From Gardnerella greenwoodii 00703Dmash (GTDB taxonomy: Bacteria > Actinomycetota > Actinomycetes > Actinomycetales > Bifidobacteriaceae), in NCBI RefSeq assembly GCF_000263635.1, contig NZ_ADEV01000009.1, positions 310,001-374,000 of the forward strand: a stretch of DNA of 64,000 bases, given 5' to 3'. Below the pieces are notes generated by a model. That model made no database searches, had not been told where the DNA came from, and saw nothing but the letters and a program-made list of their open reading frames with translations. The translations under genes and the position numbers were made by a program. Positions 1 to 9,079 of this stretch are shown piece after piece. How positions within the stretch are numbered: position 1 is the first letter of the stretch; each line of letters begins with the position of its first letter.

Positions 1-3000
1 CGGTGTTGCCGGCTTAGTTGGATCCTGAGGATCGGCCTGCGTTGGCTTAAGCTTAGAATCCTTATCTACTTCAGCCTGAAGTGCATCAGTAATAACGCCA
101 GCACCCTTAGCTTTGTCGTCAATGGCCTGCATTGCATTAAGAAGATCCTTGTACAGCTCATTAACCTGATCTGCCGTCTTGGCATCGCCAGTTTCCTTAG
201 CAAGCACGGCACCAGCGGCTGTGGAGGCGGTATTAAACGCCTTCTTCTTGTCATCGCTGTCTTGCAATGACTTGTACTTTTCGCCATTAGCGAACGTATC
301 AGCGATCTCTTTCAGCTTCTCAAGGCGCTCCATAGCATGATCGGTTGCAATAGCATCAGCAAGCGCATTGTCGATGTCGTCCTTGCCAGTATCCTTGCCA
401 TCGTCATCCTTGATGTTGTGCGCATCAGTTGAGTTGATGATGTCTTCATACGCTTTCTTCTGCGCATTGTTCAAATGCTCGAGCTTGTCAATCGCTGCAA
501 GCGCATCCTTGATCTTCTGGTTCTTTTTAGCACGATTCACGACTGCTTCAGGATCGCCAGAATGAGTAGAATCATTAATTTCCTGCTTATATTTATCCTT
601 TTCCTCAGGAGTCAAACCAGGAATCTTATCAATTTCACCCTTAGCGTCATTCTTCTCTTTCTCGAAAGCTTTAGCATCAGGATCGTTGGTGTTGCCCTTC
701 TTGTTTTCCTTCTGAGCATTGTTAACTGCATCATTGACCTTGTCATTAGCGGCCTTGAACTTAGTTTTAACATCGCTAAGTTGCGTCAACATTCCAGAAG
801 GCGTAGTAGCGCTAGCTACCTGAGCCTTGGCAGTTGTGATAGCATCTTTTGCGGCATTAATAGCGCTAGTAGCAGCATTCTTATCTTCAGCTTTGATTGT
901 TGTGTTATCTTTAAGAACCTTTTCAGCAGCTTGAAGCTTATTCTCAAACTCAGCAATCTTGGCGTTAGCAGCCTGCCTTGCAGCCTGCTCGTTAATGCCG
1001 TTCTGGCGCTTTGCCTCGTCAAGAGCCTTGTTGATGCTGTCAGCAGTAGCATTAGCATCATTCAACGCAGTTTCCAAAGAAGTGAGAGCACTATCCTTCT
1101 TACTTGGATCAGCGCCGATTAACTCCTTAAGAGCCTTATCATCATCGCTGTTAGCATTGCCGTGGCTTAAGAATGGAAGCGCACCTTCCTTCAAAGCACC
1201 TCGAGCGTCGTTAATCGCCTTGGCCTTTTCGAGAATCTTCTTAACATCCTCGGAAGTTTGAGCCTTATCAATTTCACCTGATAGCTTATTCTTATCACCA
1301 GAATCACCATCAGTTAGATTGGTCATGCTATTGAGAGCTTCTTTGGCTTTGGTTTTATCTTCAGCAAGTTTATTTTGCTGTTCTTTTTCGCGCTTCTCTT
1401 TCTCGCGCTTTTCCCTTTCTTCTTTCTCTTTCTTCTTGATGTCGCCAGGCTTTACATTATTCTTACCAGCCTGCTCATTGGCCTTCTTGAGAATGTTCTG
1501 AATTTCCTCCTTGTTCTTAGCATTCTTAATCTGATTTATGTAGTCTGTCTTCTGATCCTCAGTAAGCTTAGGATTACGGTTGATAATCTCCTCCGCCTGC
1601 TTCTTGAGCTTCTCGAGTTCGTCAGCAGATGGAGCTGGCTTAGACTCGGCCTTCTTCTTGTAGAGCTTGTTTGCAGGAACATTGAACAGAACAGCATCAC
1701 CATTCTTAAAATCGATGCTCTTATTATCATTGAGATTAATACTAAATGAATCAATACCAGCAGGATTAGAGGCAGACTTAAGCTCAAGATTCTTAGTGCC
1801 GTCTTTAGGAGTCAACGTTAAGTTATTAAAGTTACCACTATTGCCAGTGATACTATAACTATCAATTCCTTCACCAGTGTAGTTAGCCTTTAAGAATGCT
1901 TTAACAGCTGCTTGAACATCTTCATCTGTCGCATTAAAGTTAGCGTCATTCGGATCAGCATCAATTTCGATTGGACTTGCAGTGTAGATGTACTCAGCCT
2001 TTGTGGCATTAGTAAGCTTAGCAATAAGTTCACGAAGCTGCTTCTCATTCATGCCGTTGATAGTGTTGTCACTAGCATCATCAATACCAGCTCGCTTGAA
2101 ATCGTTGTCTGTTACACCACTGTTTTTCTTTGCATCGCGAATCTTTTTAGCAAGATCCTTCAAATCCGAAACAGTGTGATCCATGCCACTAGTATTCTTC
2201 TTAACATACAACTCTGTTGCTGGAACGGTGAATAGAGTCTTAATATTACTATCACCCTTCTCATACCCTTGAATCGTCAAGCTACCATCAGTTGATGTAG
2301 TAGATAAACCTATTGTTGCTACACCAGCTCCATCTGATGAATTTTTATCATAGAATTGTAGTCCGGAAGTACCCTGAACTGGAATATCAGTTCTTTTCAG
2401 AACATATGTACCGCCGGCAGCAGAAGTATCGTTAGAAATATCAGTTCCATAGTTAGATTTAACAAAATCTTTTAAAGCCTGAATCTGCTGCTGAGGAGTT
2501 GGATTATTACCTGTATACTCTATTGGAGTTACCTTATACTTATAGATTCCACTTGTATGCTCAGTTTCCTTAGGAGTTTGCTTACCTGGATTCTGCTTAA
2601 AGAACATACCCATTGGATACTTTGCATCTTTGTATCCATTTGCCTTAAAGGTGATGTAACCCATACCGTTTTCAACACTATATTCAACGCTATCAATGGC
2701 TACTTTTGTATTTGGATTCTTAGAATCCTTACCACCCTTTGCTTTCAATACGCCTTTAATAGAACCAAGTTGCGTAGAATTATTAGTATCTGTTAAATCC
2801 GAGTCCTTCATATTGAATGGATTAAAATTAACAGTAGTCTGACTTGCAGGCACATCAACCGTGAACGTCTTCTTTTCTGCAGGCTTTGGAGTTGACGGAT
2901 CTGGAGTTGGCTTTTGCTCAGCAGCCTTTTGCTTTAAGAACTGCCATGAAGGAATTGTGCTCGTAGAGCCATCAGCCCAGGTGATAATAGCGTTCTTGAA

Positions 3001-4584
3001 GTCTTTATCGAAGCTTACAGGAGTTTTGCTATCCTTCTTAGCTGCAGTATAAACATCCAAATCGGCGTTTGCTGCGTCAAAAGCATCAGTTACTTGCTTT
3101 TTCTCCGTGTCAGTCAAGCTTGAAGGATTTGCAACCGCGATTGGATCAGGCACAACATACGGCGCCCAGTCGGAGATTTTTGCACCCTGATACACCAAAG
3201 AAGAATAAGGAACTGTGATTGTAGAACCATCAGTATAAGTAATAGTCAGTTCCTGCTTGTTGTTATCAAACTTATAAACGTCCGAATCAGTAGTAGAAAC
3301 TTTATCAAGGAACTTTTTACCTTTATTCGCGTCCTTAAAGCCTTGAATAATCGCCTTCTGATCAGCCTCGCTCAAACTCTTAGGATCCACAACGCCCATA
3401 GGAGCAGGATAGACAGGTGGGAACTTAACGTTATCTTTTTTCTCTTCAACTACAAGCAACTTTCCAGGCATTTTAATCGTTGTATTGTCATGGAAAGTAA
3501 GAGTTGCAGTACCGTCATTAGCTACATCAATCTTTTCAAGAAGATTGTTGAAATGCTTAGTGTCTTTATTAGCTGTCTTAATAGCATCCTTAACTGAAGT
3601 CTTTTCAGTATCATTAAGAGCATCAGCTTTAGCAACAGGCGTTAAGGACGGATAGGCAACCTTCAAGCTGTCTGCAATCTTTGGAGCGCGATGAATCTGA
3701 CCAGTAGCAATATGCCAGTTACCAGCAAAACGGTAAACGCCAGCAGCAAAATGCAATGGCTTAACATCGCGCTGCTTCCATGCTTCATCCGTCAACTCTG
3801 CAACGTAGGTCATCTCGTAATAGCGCTTACCTGCAGACTCCCAATCAACGAACATGCTTTGCATGCCCTTAGAAGCATCGTAGAAGTCTTTCCAATTGCC
3901 TGCAGTATTGCCTTTATTGTCGTAACCTTTGTTATTACCGTCATCGATGCCAAGCAGCGTTTTCAAACCATTCATAGAAGTAAGCTTGCTTGGATCGGTA
4001 ATATAGAAATTGGAAATACCCTTCCAATCTTTTGGCGTATCTAAGAACCTAATACTTTTATCTGAATCTTTTCTTGCACCAGGAGTAATGTGCTTGCTTC
4101 CACCACTTGTAAGCTCTTCAAAGCGTCCATATCTAATATCGTGTACGTTTTGCAAACCTTTAGGAACACCGTACCACCACATTGGTCGGAATGCCCAATT
4201 ATCAAAAGTTTTTCCATCTTTATTAAGATTTGCAATGTACTTTACATGTACATACTTGCCAAGAGGATCTTGCTTTGAAACGTCATCGTTTTCAGCATCT
4301 TGTGGATTATTGTAATAATGAACTTCAATCTTAAAGCGATCTTTACTGTAATCTGCGTCTGACTTGTAACCGTAGTAAATATTGTTTCCGTCAGGGCTCA
4401 CATAACCGTCAGCATAGGCAGGCGCAGGAGAAACGAATACCCCCCCCCCAAGCACCATAGCGCCGGCAAGCATAGCAGCGCACACGCTCTTAGAAAGTGG
4501 CGCGTAAATAACGTTATTACTAGACTTTTGCATAGACTTTTGCAAATCAGCAAGATGCTTTGAGCTCATAATCTTCTTTGTCAT
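1..4584 (-). CDS. Giant secreted surface protein, 3' end beyond window, phase-variable
   Basis: The frame is open from an ATG at 4584, preceded by a GAGGA ribosome site, to the window edge (1,528 codons, no stop), so the C-terminus and any anchor are not visible. Residues 1 to about 57 form a long signal peptide: a Lys/Ser-rich start, then a hydrophobic core ending near PAPAYA. The core is encoded partly by ten G residues (Gly-Gly-Gly-Val). About residues 60-300 are a unique region rich in aromatic residues. About 316-540 hold three roughly 75-residue units of the type N/DP..L(T/S)..(E/D)K....A....(D)GT...(T)Y.DGS...(I)P, resembling Rib/atypical-Rib stalk domains. From about 980 on there are Lys/Glu-rich charged helices and three-helix modules resembling GA (albumin-binding-like) domains. 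Likely an extracellular adhesin or stalk; ligand unknown. Domain names are from memory of family patterns, not from a search. Confidence 0.88.
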   Translation of the reverse strand, partial: MTKKIMSSKHLADLQKSMQKSSNNVIYAPLSKSVCAAMLAGAMVLGGGVFVSPAPAYADGYVSPDGNNIYYGYKSDADYSKDRFKIEVHYYNNPQDAENDDVSKQDPLGKYVHVKYIANLNKDGKTFDNWAFRPMWWYGVPKGLQNVHDIRYGRFEELTSGGSKHITPGARKDSDKSIRFLDTPKDWKGISNFYITDPSKLTSMNGLKTLLGIDDGNNKGYDNKGNTAGNWKDFYDASKGMQSMFVDWESAGKRYYEMTYVAELTDEAWKQRDVKPLHFAAGVYRFAGNWHIATGQIHRAPKIADSLKVAYPSLTPVAKADALNDTEKTSVKDAIKTANKDTKHFNNLLEKIDVANDGTATLTFHDNTTIKMPGKLLVVEEKKDNVKFPPVYPAPMGVVDPKSLSEADQKAIIQGFKDANKGKKFLDKVSTTDSDVYKFDNNKQELTITYTDGSTITVPYSSLVYQGAKISDWAPYVVPDPIAVANPSSLTDTEKKQVTDAFDAANADLDVYTAAKKDSKTPVSFDKDFKNAIITWADGSTSTIPSWQFLKQKAAEQKPTPDPSTPKPAEKKTFTVDVPASQTTVNFNPFNMKDSDLTDTNNSTQLGSIKGVLKAKGGKDSKNPNTKVAIDSVEYSVENGMGYITFKANGYKDAKYPMGMFFKQNPGKQTPKETEHTSGIYKYKVTPIEYTGNNPTPQQQIQALKDFVKSNYGTDISNDTSAAGGTYVLKRTDIPVQGTSGLQFYDKNSSDGAGVATIGLSTTSTDGSLTIQGYEKGDSNIKTLFTVPATELYVKKNTSGMDHTVSDLKDLAKKIRDAKKNSGVTDNDFKRAGIDDASDNTINGMNEKQLRELIAKLTNATKAEYIYTASPIEIDADPNDANFNATDEDVQAAVKAFLKANYTGEGIDSYSITGNSGNFNNLTLTPKDGTKNLELKSASNPAGIDSFSINLNDNKSIDFKNGDAVLFNVPANKLYKKKAESKPAPSADELEKLKKQAEEIINRNPKLTEDQKTDYINQIKNAKNKEEIQNILKKANEQAGKNNVKPGDIKKKEKEEREKREKEKREKEQQNKLAEDKTKAKEALNSMTNLTDGDSGDKNKLSGEIDKAQTSEDVKKILEKAKAINDARGALKEGALPFLSHGNANSDDDKALKELIGADPSKKDSALTSLETALNDANATADSINKALDEAKRQNGINEQAARQAANAKIAEFENKLQAAEKVLKDNTTIKAEDKNAATSAINAAKDAITTAKAQVASATTPSGMLTQLSDVKTKFKAANDKVNDAVNNAQKENKKGNTNDPDAKAFEKEKNDAKGEIDKIPGLTPEEKDKYKQEINDSTHSGDPEAVVNRAKKNQKIKDALAAIDKLEHLNNAQKKAYEDIINSTDAHNIKDDDGKDTGKDDIDNALADAIATDHAMERLEKLKEIADTFANGEKYKSLQDSDDKKKAFNTASTAAGAVLAKETGDAKTADQVNELYKDLLNAMQAIDDKAKGAGVITDALQAEVDKDSKLKPTQADPQDPTKPATP
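4440..4449 (-). repeat. 10-G homopolymer in signal-peptide coding sequence
   Basis: Ten consecutive G on the coding strand start exactly at codon 46. With 10 G the frame continues as GGG GGG GGG GTA TTC. With 9 G it reaches TGA after 14 more codons, and with 11 G it reaches TGA after about ten more codons. Any non-triplet slippage therefore switches the protein off. As sequenced the gene is in the ON state. Confidence 0.9.
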
Positions 4585-4979
4585 TATTCCTCACTTAAAC
4601 AATGTGTATTCTTTATGTTTCTGCTTATGCATAACTTGTAATATGCAATAATGCAGCAACCAAACAAATTAGCATTCGCTTCTTTGTTTCATACCAATTT
4701 GCTATTTACACAACGCTTCATACTCTCTTAATACATTTCAGCGCACACAAATTGCAAACTGACATTCGTATAGGCTATATGGTACTCAACTATTCATACA
4801 TTACAAGCCTTTTCATGCAATAATTTGTGTAGCGTAAATCACATAATTCGCAAATCACGCATGAATACGTATAAATTACATGTTAAGACGTCATAATATT
4901 TATTAAAAAATTACGACACTCCGCAAGATAATTAACTGCTTACGCAAGAATATTAGTTACTTACGCAAGAGATTATTGC
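4585..4979. other. Intergenic region upstream of the giant surface gene
   Basis: This AT-rich stretch of 395 bases has no convincing gene. On the minus strand a weak promoter candidate (TTGTTT, 18-bp spacer, TATTAC) lies about 45-75 bases before the ATG at 4584. At its low-coordinate to high-coordinate end, about 4926-4990, roughly 22-bp tandem copies of a TCTTGCGTAAG-containing unit run into the stop codon of the next gene. Confidence 0.5.
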
Positions 4980-5810
4980 TTACTTAAGATACGGCTTTAA
5001 CTCGTTAATAAGCAAACCGTTAGAAGCAACTACGTCATTTTCGCGTCGCCAATGAATAGGGTTTCCATCCCACTGGCAAACCTGACCCTGTGCTTCTAGC
5101 ACAACCACAGCTCCAGCAGAAACGGCTGGAATATCCCACTGATGCAAATGCGGCTCAAAGTAAGCGTCGTACGTGCCGTCCGCCACTTTGCACAAGTCAA
5201 GCGAGGCCGGACCAATGCGCTTAATATCAGCAGGGCAGCCGGTTTCAACAGAAGCAACTACGTCAAGCGCGCGCTTAGATTCGCCCGGTATATAAGACAT
5301 TCCGTAGCACACAACGGATCCTTGCAAAGTAGAAGTTGTGGAAGGCGTAATCTTCTCGCGCTTTTCTCCTTGCGGAGTTCTACGAATACGAATAGCACCT
5401 TGGCCTTTCGCAGCCAAATAGGTTAATCCCAATGCAGGAGCGTGTACAACGCCAAGCACTGGGCGAGCGGAACCTTCATCGTTAAACTCAAAAAGCGAAA
5501 CGGTAAGAGTCCACTCTGCCATGTCTCGGTTAAAATTAATAGCGCCATCAACGTTTCCAACGCACCAAAAACGGTCGCCCGGATTGCAATGCTCCGGCCT
5601 AGTGCGCCAAAAACCTTGGAAAGGATTTACGTACGTTAAACGGTTTTGAATAAAGCGCACGAGCTTATCGCCAAAACCGGACTCTGACTGCGTAGAATCG
5701 CCCAACGCAAGCGACGTCATATCTTGAGGGCTTAATTGATCCTGATAAGCGTGTTTACCAACGTCTTCCAAAATACGCGCAACTTCAAGCGCAACTTCTC
5801 GTAAATTCAA
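4980..5810 (-). CDS. Inositol-monophosphatase-family protein with altered metal site
   Basis: The 276-residue product has the length and fold markers of the IMPase/SuhB/CysQ family. RFWCVGNVDGAINF (81-94) corresponds to the W.IDP.DGT.NF motif, IKRIGPASLDLCKVADG (about 196-212) to the R.GSAALDL..VA.G motif, and QWDIPAVSAG (about 224-233) to the WD.AAG motif. The first Asp of the DP.DG motif is replaced by Gly85, and the usual EE metal-binding pair upstream is absent, its place taken by FWRTRPE. Asp88 and Asp226 remain. Metal binding and phosphatase activity may therefore be reduced, or the protein may act on a different substrate. The start is a TTG at 5810 with GGGAG six bases before it. It has its own gap to serB upstream, so it is probably transcribed separately. 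Confidence 0.75.
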   Translation of the reverse strand: MNLREVALEVARILEDVGKHAYQDQLSPQDMTSLALGDSTQSESGFGDKLVRFIQNRLTYVNPFQGFWRTRPEHCNPGDRFWCVGNVDGAINFNRDMAEWTLTVSLFEFNDEGSARPVLGVVHAPALGLTYLAAKGQGAIRIRRTPQGEKREKITPSTTSTLQGSVVCYGMSYIPGESKRALDVVASVETGCPADIKRIGPASLDLCKVADGTYDAYFEPHLHQWDIPAVSAGAVVVLEAQGQVCQWDGNPIHWRRENDVVASNGLLINELKPYLK

Positions 5811-6057
5811 CTTACACTCCCTACCCTTCGTGCGTGAATTTCAATGTAAATTCCTGAATCTTCTGCATTCACGCACACTTTTCTCTCAAAAAACTAACTG
5901 TTATTTTACTCATCAATAGAAAGATTTACCAACACATTTATGCTCTGTGGATAAAAGCTACAGAACTTTCACAAAAAATAATCATTAATCTTTAATCATT
6001 GCTTCATTATTTTACATTGCTTATGTACATTACTCAACTTTTCGCTCTATAAATGTA

Positions 6058-6732
6058 TTAACTCGCAGTCAAAAAACGCAATACAGCGCTTAAATCGCGA
6101 GTAAGAATGCGGTAAGGAGTAGCAGCTTGAACTGCTGGTTTTGCGCAAAAAGCCACGCCTAATCCAGCGAATTTAATCATTGAAATATCGTTCGCTCCAT
6201 CCCCCACGGCAACAGTTTGCTCGCGCTCAACGCCAAGATCACTTGCCCAATTTTGAAGCGCTTCAACTTTTGCGTTAGCGTTAACAATATTTCCTAGCAC
6301 GTTGCCAGTAAGCTTGCCGTCAGCCGACTCTAAATGGTGAGCCACCCAAAAATCAATATTCAAACTCGGCAGCAATTCGTCTAAAATCTCGTGAAAACCG
6401 CCAGAAACTGCACCAACTTTCCAACCGTGCGCGTGAAGCGCGTCAATTAAAACTTTCGCGCCTTTAGTTACGTGAATTTTGGGAATAATATGCTTTTTGC
6501 ACTCGTCAATGTTTAGGCCGCGAAGCAACTTCAAGCGCAAACGCAAGGAGTCGTCGAAAGTGATTTCGCCACGCATTGCGCGCGCTGTAATCAAAGACAT
6601 TTCCTTGCCGCATCCAGCTTCCTCGCCGAGTAAATCAATAACTTCTTCCTCAATAAGCGTTGCGTCAACATCCATAACCAAAAGCCCCGGCTTGGCTAAA
6701 GTTGGCAGCAGCGAAGAAAAGTTCATGCTCAT
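6058..6732 (-). CDS. serB: Phosphoserine phosphatase
   Basis: The 224-residue HAD-superfamily enzyme removes phosphate from O-phosphoserine in the last step of serine synthesis. The nucleophile motif DVDATLI (Asp21, Asp23) is followed by a small helical cap, the SGGF motif III region near residue 120, and the metal-binding GDGANDISMI motif near 180. The overall order and length match SerB without a regulatory ACT domain, so this is the short form. It starts four bases after the fmt stop, so the two are almost certainly co-transcribed. An in-frame second ATG lies two codons in; no clear Shine-Dalgarno separates the two options. Confidence 0.93.
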   Translation of the reverse strand: MSMNFSSLLPTLAKPGLLVMDVDATLIEEEVIDLLGEEAGCGKEMSLITARAMRGEITFDDSLRLRLKLLRGLNIDECKKHIIPKIHVTKGAKVLIDALHAHGWKVGAVSGGFHEILDELLPSLNIDFWVAHHLESADGKLTGNVLGNIVNANAKVEALQNWASDLGVEREQTVAVGDGANDISMIKFAGLGVAFCAKPAVQAATPYRILTRDLSAVLRFLTAS

Positions 6733-6736
6733 AATT

Positions 6737-7723
6737 TTATGCGCAGTAAGCTTTGACAGAAAGCCTTGCTCCGCGCGCCCAATCGGCCGCTTTCATAGCT
6801 TTCTTTCCTTGCGCTTTTACTTCCAAAAGCTCAAGCGCGCCGCTTAAAGTACCGATCCAAACTTGCTTTTTGCCGGCAAGTAATTTTCCAGGATCAAGTT
6901 GCTTAAAATCTTCAGCATGCGGATCGTTAGCGTCTGCCGGCTTTGCGCGCAAAACATGCAAAGTAATCGGTTCCGCGTTATTCTCGTCGTCCGCATGAAG
7001 CTCGCACCACGCGCCCGGATTTGGCGTGCAAGCGCGAATTTGACGGTCAACCGCAAAAGCTGGCGCGTGAAAATCAATATGCGCATCTTCAACCGTGATT
7101 TTTTGCGCAACTTCTTGAGGAGTCTTATCCTGCTCAACCGGCACAATTTCGCCAGTTTCCATGCCACGAAGAGATGCTGCAAGAAGCGGCGCTCCATCGT
7201 CTGCAAGGCGCGCAAGAAGATCGCCAGAATTTTCGTGAGGCTCAATTTTCGTAGTAAACTGCGCCAAAATAGGGCCACAATCCATGCCGCGCGTAATGCG
7301 AAAAACCGTAGCTCCTGTAATATCATCCCCAGCCCAAATTGCGCGCTGCACAGGAGCTGCACCTCGCCATTGCGGAAGAAGCGAAAAATGAAGATTGTAC
7401 CAGCCGAGCGGCAAAGCGTCTAAAACGTTCTGTCGCAAGATCTTTCCGTACGCCACAACTGCTGCAGCTTTCGCGCCAGTTTCGGCAAGCTTATTAAGGA
7501 AGTTAGCTTCGTCTTTGCTAGGGTCAATTTCGATTACTGGCAAGCCGAGCTCAAGAGCCGCTTGTTTTACTGGACTTGGAACGAGCTTTCGGCCGCGACC
7601 AGTTGGAGCGTCCGGGCGCGTAATAACAGCGCGAACGTCAAAATGCTCGGTGTTTTTTGCCAACTCCTTAAGAGATGGAACAGCAACTTCCGGAGTGCCT
7701 GCAAACAAAATTGGTAATGCCAT
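6737..7723 (-). CDS. fmt: Methionyl-tRNA formyltransferase
   Basis: The 328-residue cytosolic enzyme formylates initiator Met-tRNA using 10-formyltetrahydrofolate. The N-terminal formyltransferase domain shows the opening [14 protein letters not shown], the [17 protein letters not shown] active-site segment (Asn, His) and [16 protein letters not shown]. The C-terminal OB-like domain follows a linker. Length is normal for the family. The ATG at 7723 has AGGAAAT directly upstream. It lies four bases before serB and probably leads that pair. Confidence 0.96.
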   Translation of the reverse strand: MALPILFAGTPEVAVPSLKELAKNTEHFDVRAVITRPDAPTGRGRKLVPSPVKQAALELGLPVIEIDPSKDEANFLNKLAETGAKAAAVVAYGKILRQNVLDALPLGWYNLHFSLLPQWRGAAPVQRAIWAGDDITGATVFRITRGMDCGPILAQFTTKIEPHENSGDLLARLADDGAPLLAASLRGMETGEIVPVEQDKTPQEVAQKITVEDAHIDFHAPAFAVDRQIRACTPNPGAWCELHADDENNAEPITLHVLRAKPADANDPHAEDFKQLDPGKLLAGKKQVWIGTLSGALELLEVKAQGKKAMKAADWARGARLSVKAYCA

Positions 7724-7808
7724 ATTTCCTCTACTATTTTAATAGACGTAAAAATTCTCCAGCAAAATCAGAAACAATCAGCAACAATCAGTCGGCAAAA
7801 TACGCCAA

Positions 7809-7847
7809 CAAAATTATCCTGCAAAATTATCCTGCAAAATTATCCAA
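7809..7847. repeat. 13-bp tandem repeat, three copies
   Basis: Three adjacent copies of CAAAATTATCCTG, the last slightly degenerate, fill the gap between the dnaJ stop and fmt. Just outside it, a copy of the dnaJ terminal sequence (AATCAGTCGGCAAAAT) occurs near 7787, echoing AATCAGCCGGCAAAAGC at the dnaJ stop. Confidence 0.8.
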
Positions 7848-7852
7848 CAAAA

Positions 7853-9010
7853 TCAGCCGGCAAAAGCTTCCTTTAATTTACTAAAGAAACCTTTTCGCTC
7901 ACCCGACTGCTCATCAAGCGAATTTTGCTTCACATGCTTTACGTCACCGTCATGCAAATTAGCAAACTTACTAATAAGCGAACGCTCTTCTGCACTAAGC
8001 TTCGTTGGAATCTGAACCAAAACATGAACAATAATATTGCCGCGATCTTTAGAACGAAGCTTCGTAACTCCAAGATTTTCAAGAGTTACAGTGTCCTCAC
8101 TCTGGCATCCAGCAGGAATTTCAAGCTTTTGAGAGCCGTCAAAAGTTTCGATTTCAACATCGTGACCAAGCACAGCCCAGCTCATAGGAACAGTAATCCA
8201 GCAATGCAAATCGTCGCCGTTTCGCGTAAACTGCTTGTCTGCGCGAATGTGAATATCAACATACAAGTCGCCAGCAGGGCCGCCGCACTCGCCAACGCTA
8301 CCCTGAGAAGCAAGACGCAAACGGCTGCCATCTCGAATACCTGCAGGAACGTTCACACCAACTTCGCGAACCGCACGCACTCGGCCGCGACCACGGCAAT
8401 TTTGGCACGGATTTTTAATAATCGTGCCGTGACCTTCGCACTTGTCGCAAGGCATTGAAGAAACCATTTGGCCGAGCATTGTGCGCACAACCTTCTGGCA
8501 GAAGCCAGTTCCATGACACTGCGAGCACTGCTCAGGAGCGGAATTTGCGGAATCTGCAGAACCAGAACCGCTGCAATCCTGGCAGACTCCAAAAGCGGTT
8601 ATGCGAACGCTCACATTTCCGCCAAAAATAGCCGTTTTCAAATCAATCTTAGCTTCCGCTAAAGAGTCCTCACCAGGCTGAACCCTAGAAATTGGCTCTT
8701 GCGAAGTTCCAAAAGAGCCACCGAAGAACTGGCTGAAAATATCCCCCATGCCCATGTCTGCAAAGCCTGCGCCTGAAGCTCCGGCACTTCCTGCAGAAGG
8801 ATCGTTAGGGTCGACGCCCATATCTACCATTCGACGCTTTTCTGGATTAGAAAGCACGTCGTAAGCTGCGTTTACTTCCTTAAACTTTTCTTCAAATTCA
8901 GCGCCTGCAATATCCGGATGATACTTGCGGCTCATCTTACGGTAGGCTTTGCGAATTTCGTCGTCACTAGCGTTATGGTCAACACCTAAAATCTTGTAGT
9001 AATCAGTCAA
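7853..9010 (-). CDS. dnaJ: Chaperone DnaJ (Hsp40)
   Basis: The 385-residue co-chaperone stimulates the ATPase of DnaK. It contains an N-terminal J domain with the HPD tripeptide (residues about 32-34), a Gly-rich linker (about 72-100), four zinc-finger CxxCxGxG repeats (CQDCSGSG, CSQCHGTG, CDKCEGHG, CQNCRGRG) and two C-terminal substrate-binding barrels. This is the full type I architecture. The start is a TTG at 9010 preceded by a GGGGA ribosome site. It follows hrcA by 69 bases, the usual hrcA-dnaJ arrangement of actinobacteria, and is probably co-transcribed with it under HrcA control. Confidence 0.95.
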   Translation of the reverse strand: MTDYYKILGVDHNASDDEIRKAYRKMSRKYHPDIAGAEFEEKFKEVNAAYDVLSNPEKRRMVDMGVDPNDPSAGSAGASGAGFADMGMGDIFSQFFGGSFGTSQEPISRVQPGEDSLAEAKIDLKTAIFGGNVSVRITAFGVCQDCSGSGSADSANSAPEQCSQCHGTGFCQKVVRTMLGQMVSSMPCDKCEGHGTIIKNPCQNCRGRGRVRAVREVGVNVPAGIRDGSRLRLASQGSVGECGGPAGDLYVDIHIRADKQFTRNGDDLHCWITVPMSWAVLGHDVEIETFDGSQKLEIPAGCQSEDTVTLENLGVTKLRSKDRGNIIVHVLVQIPTKLSAEERSLISKFANLHDGDVKHVKQNSLDEQSGERKGFFSKLKEAFAG

Positions 9011-9079
9011 TTAATTCCCCTTTTACCTTTTCCTAAATTATTTTTGCATAAGGCACAGCCAGCTATAAGCCAGCTAATT

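Noticed and set aside
1-4440. Many open frames of 60-200 codons on the plus strand within the first 4.4 kb
   Set aside because: They are low-complexity antisense shadows of the repetitive surface protein gene, which is continuously open on the minus strand.
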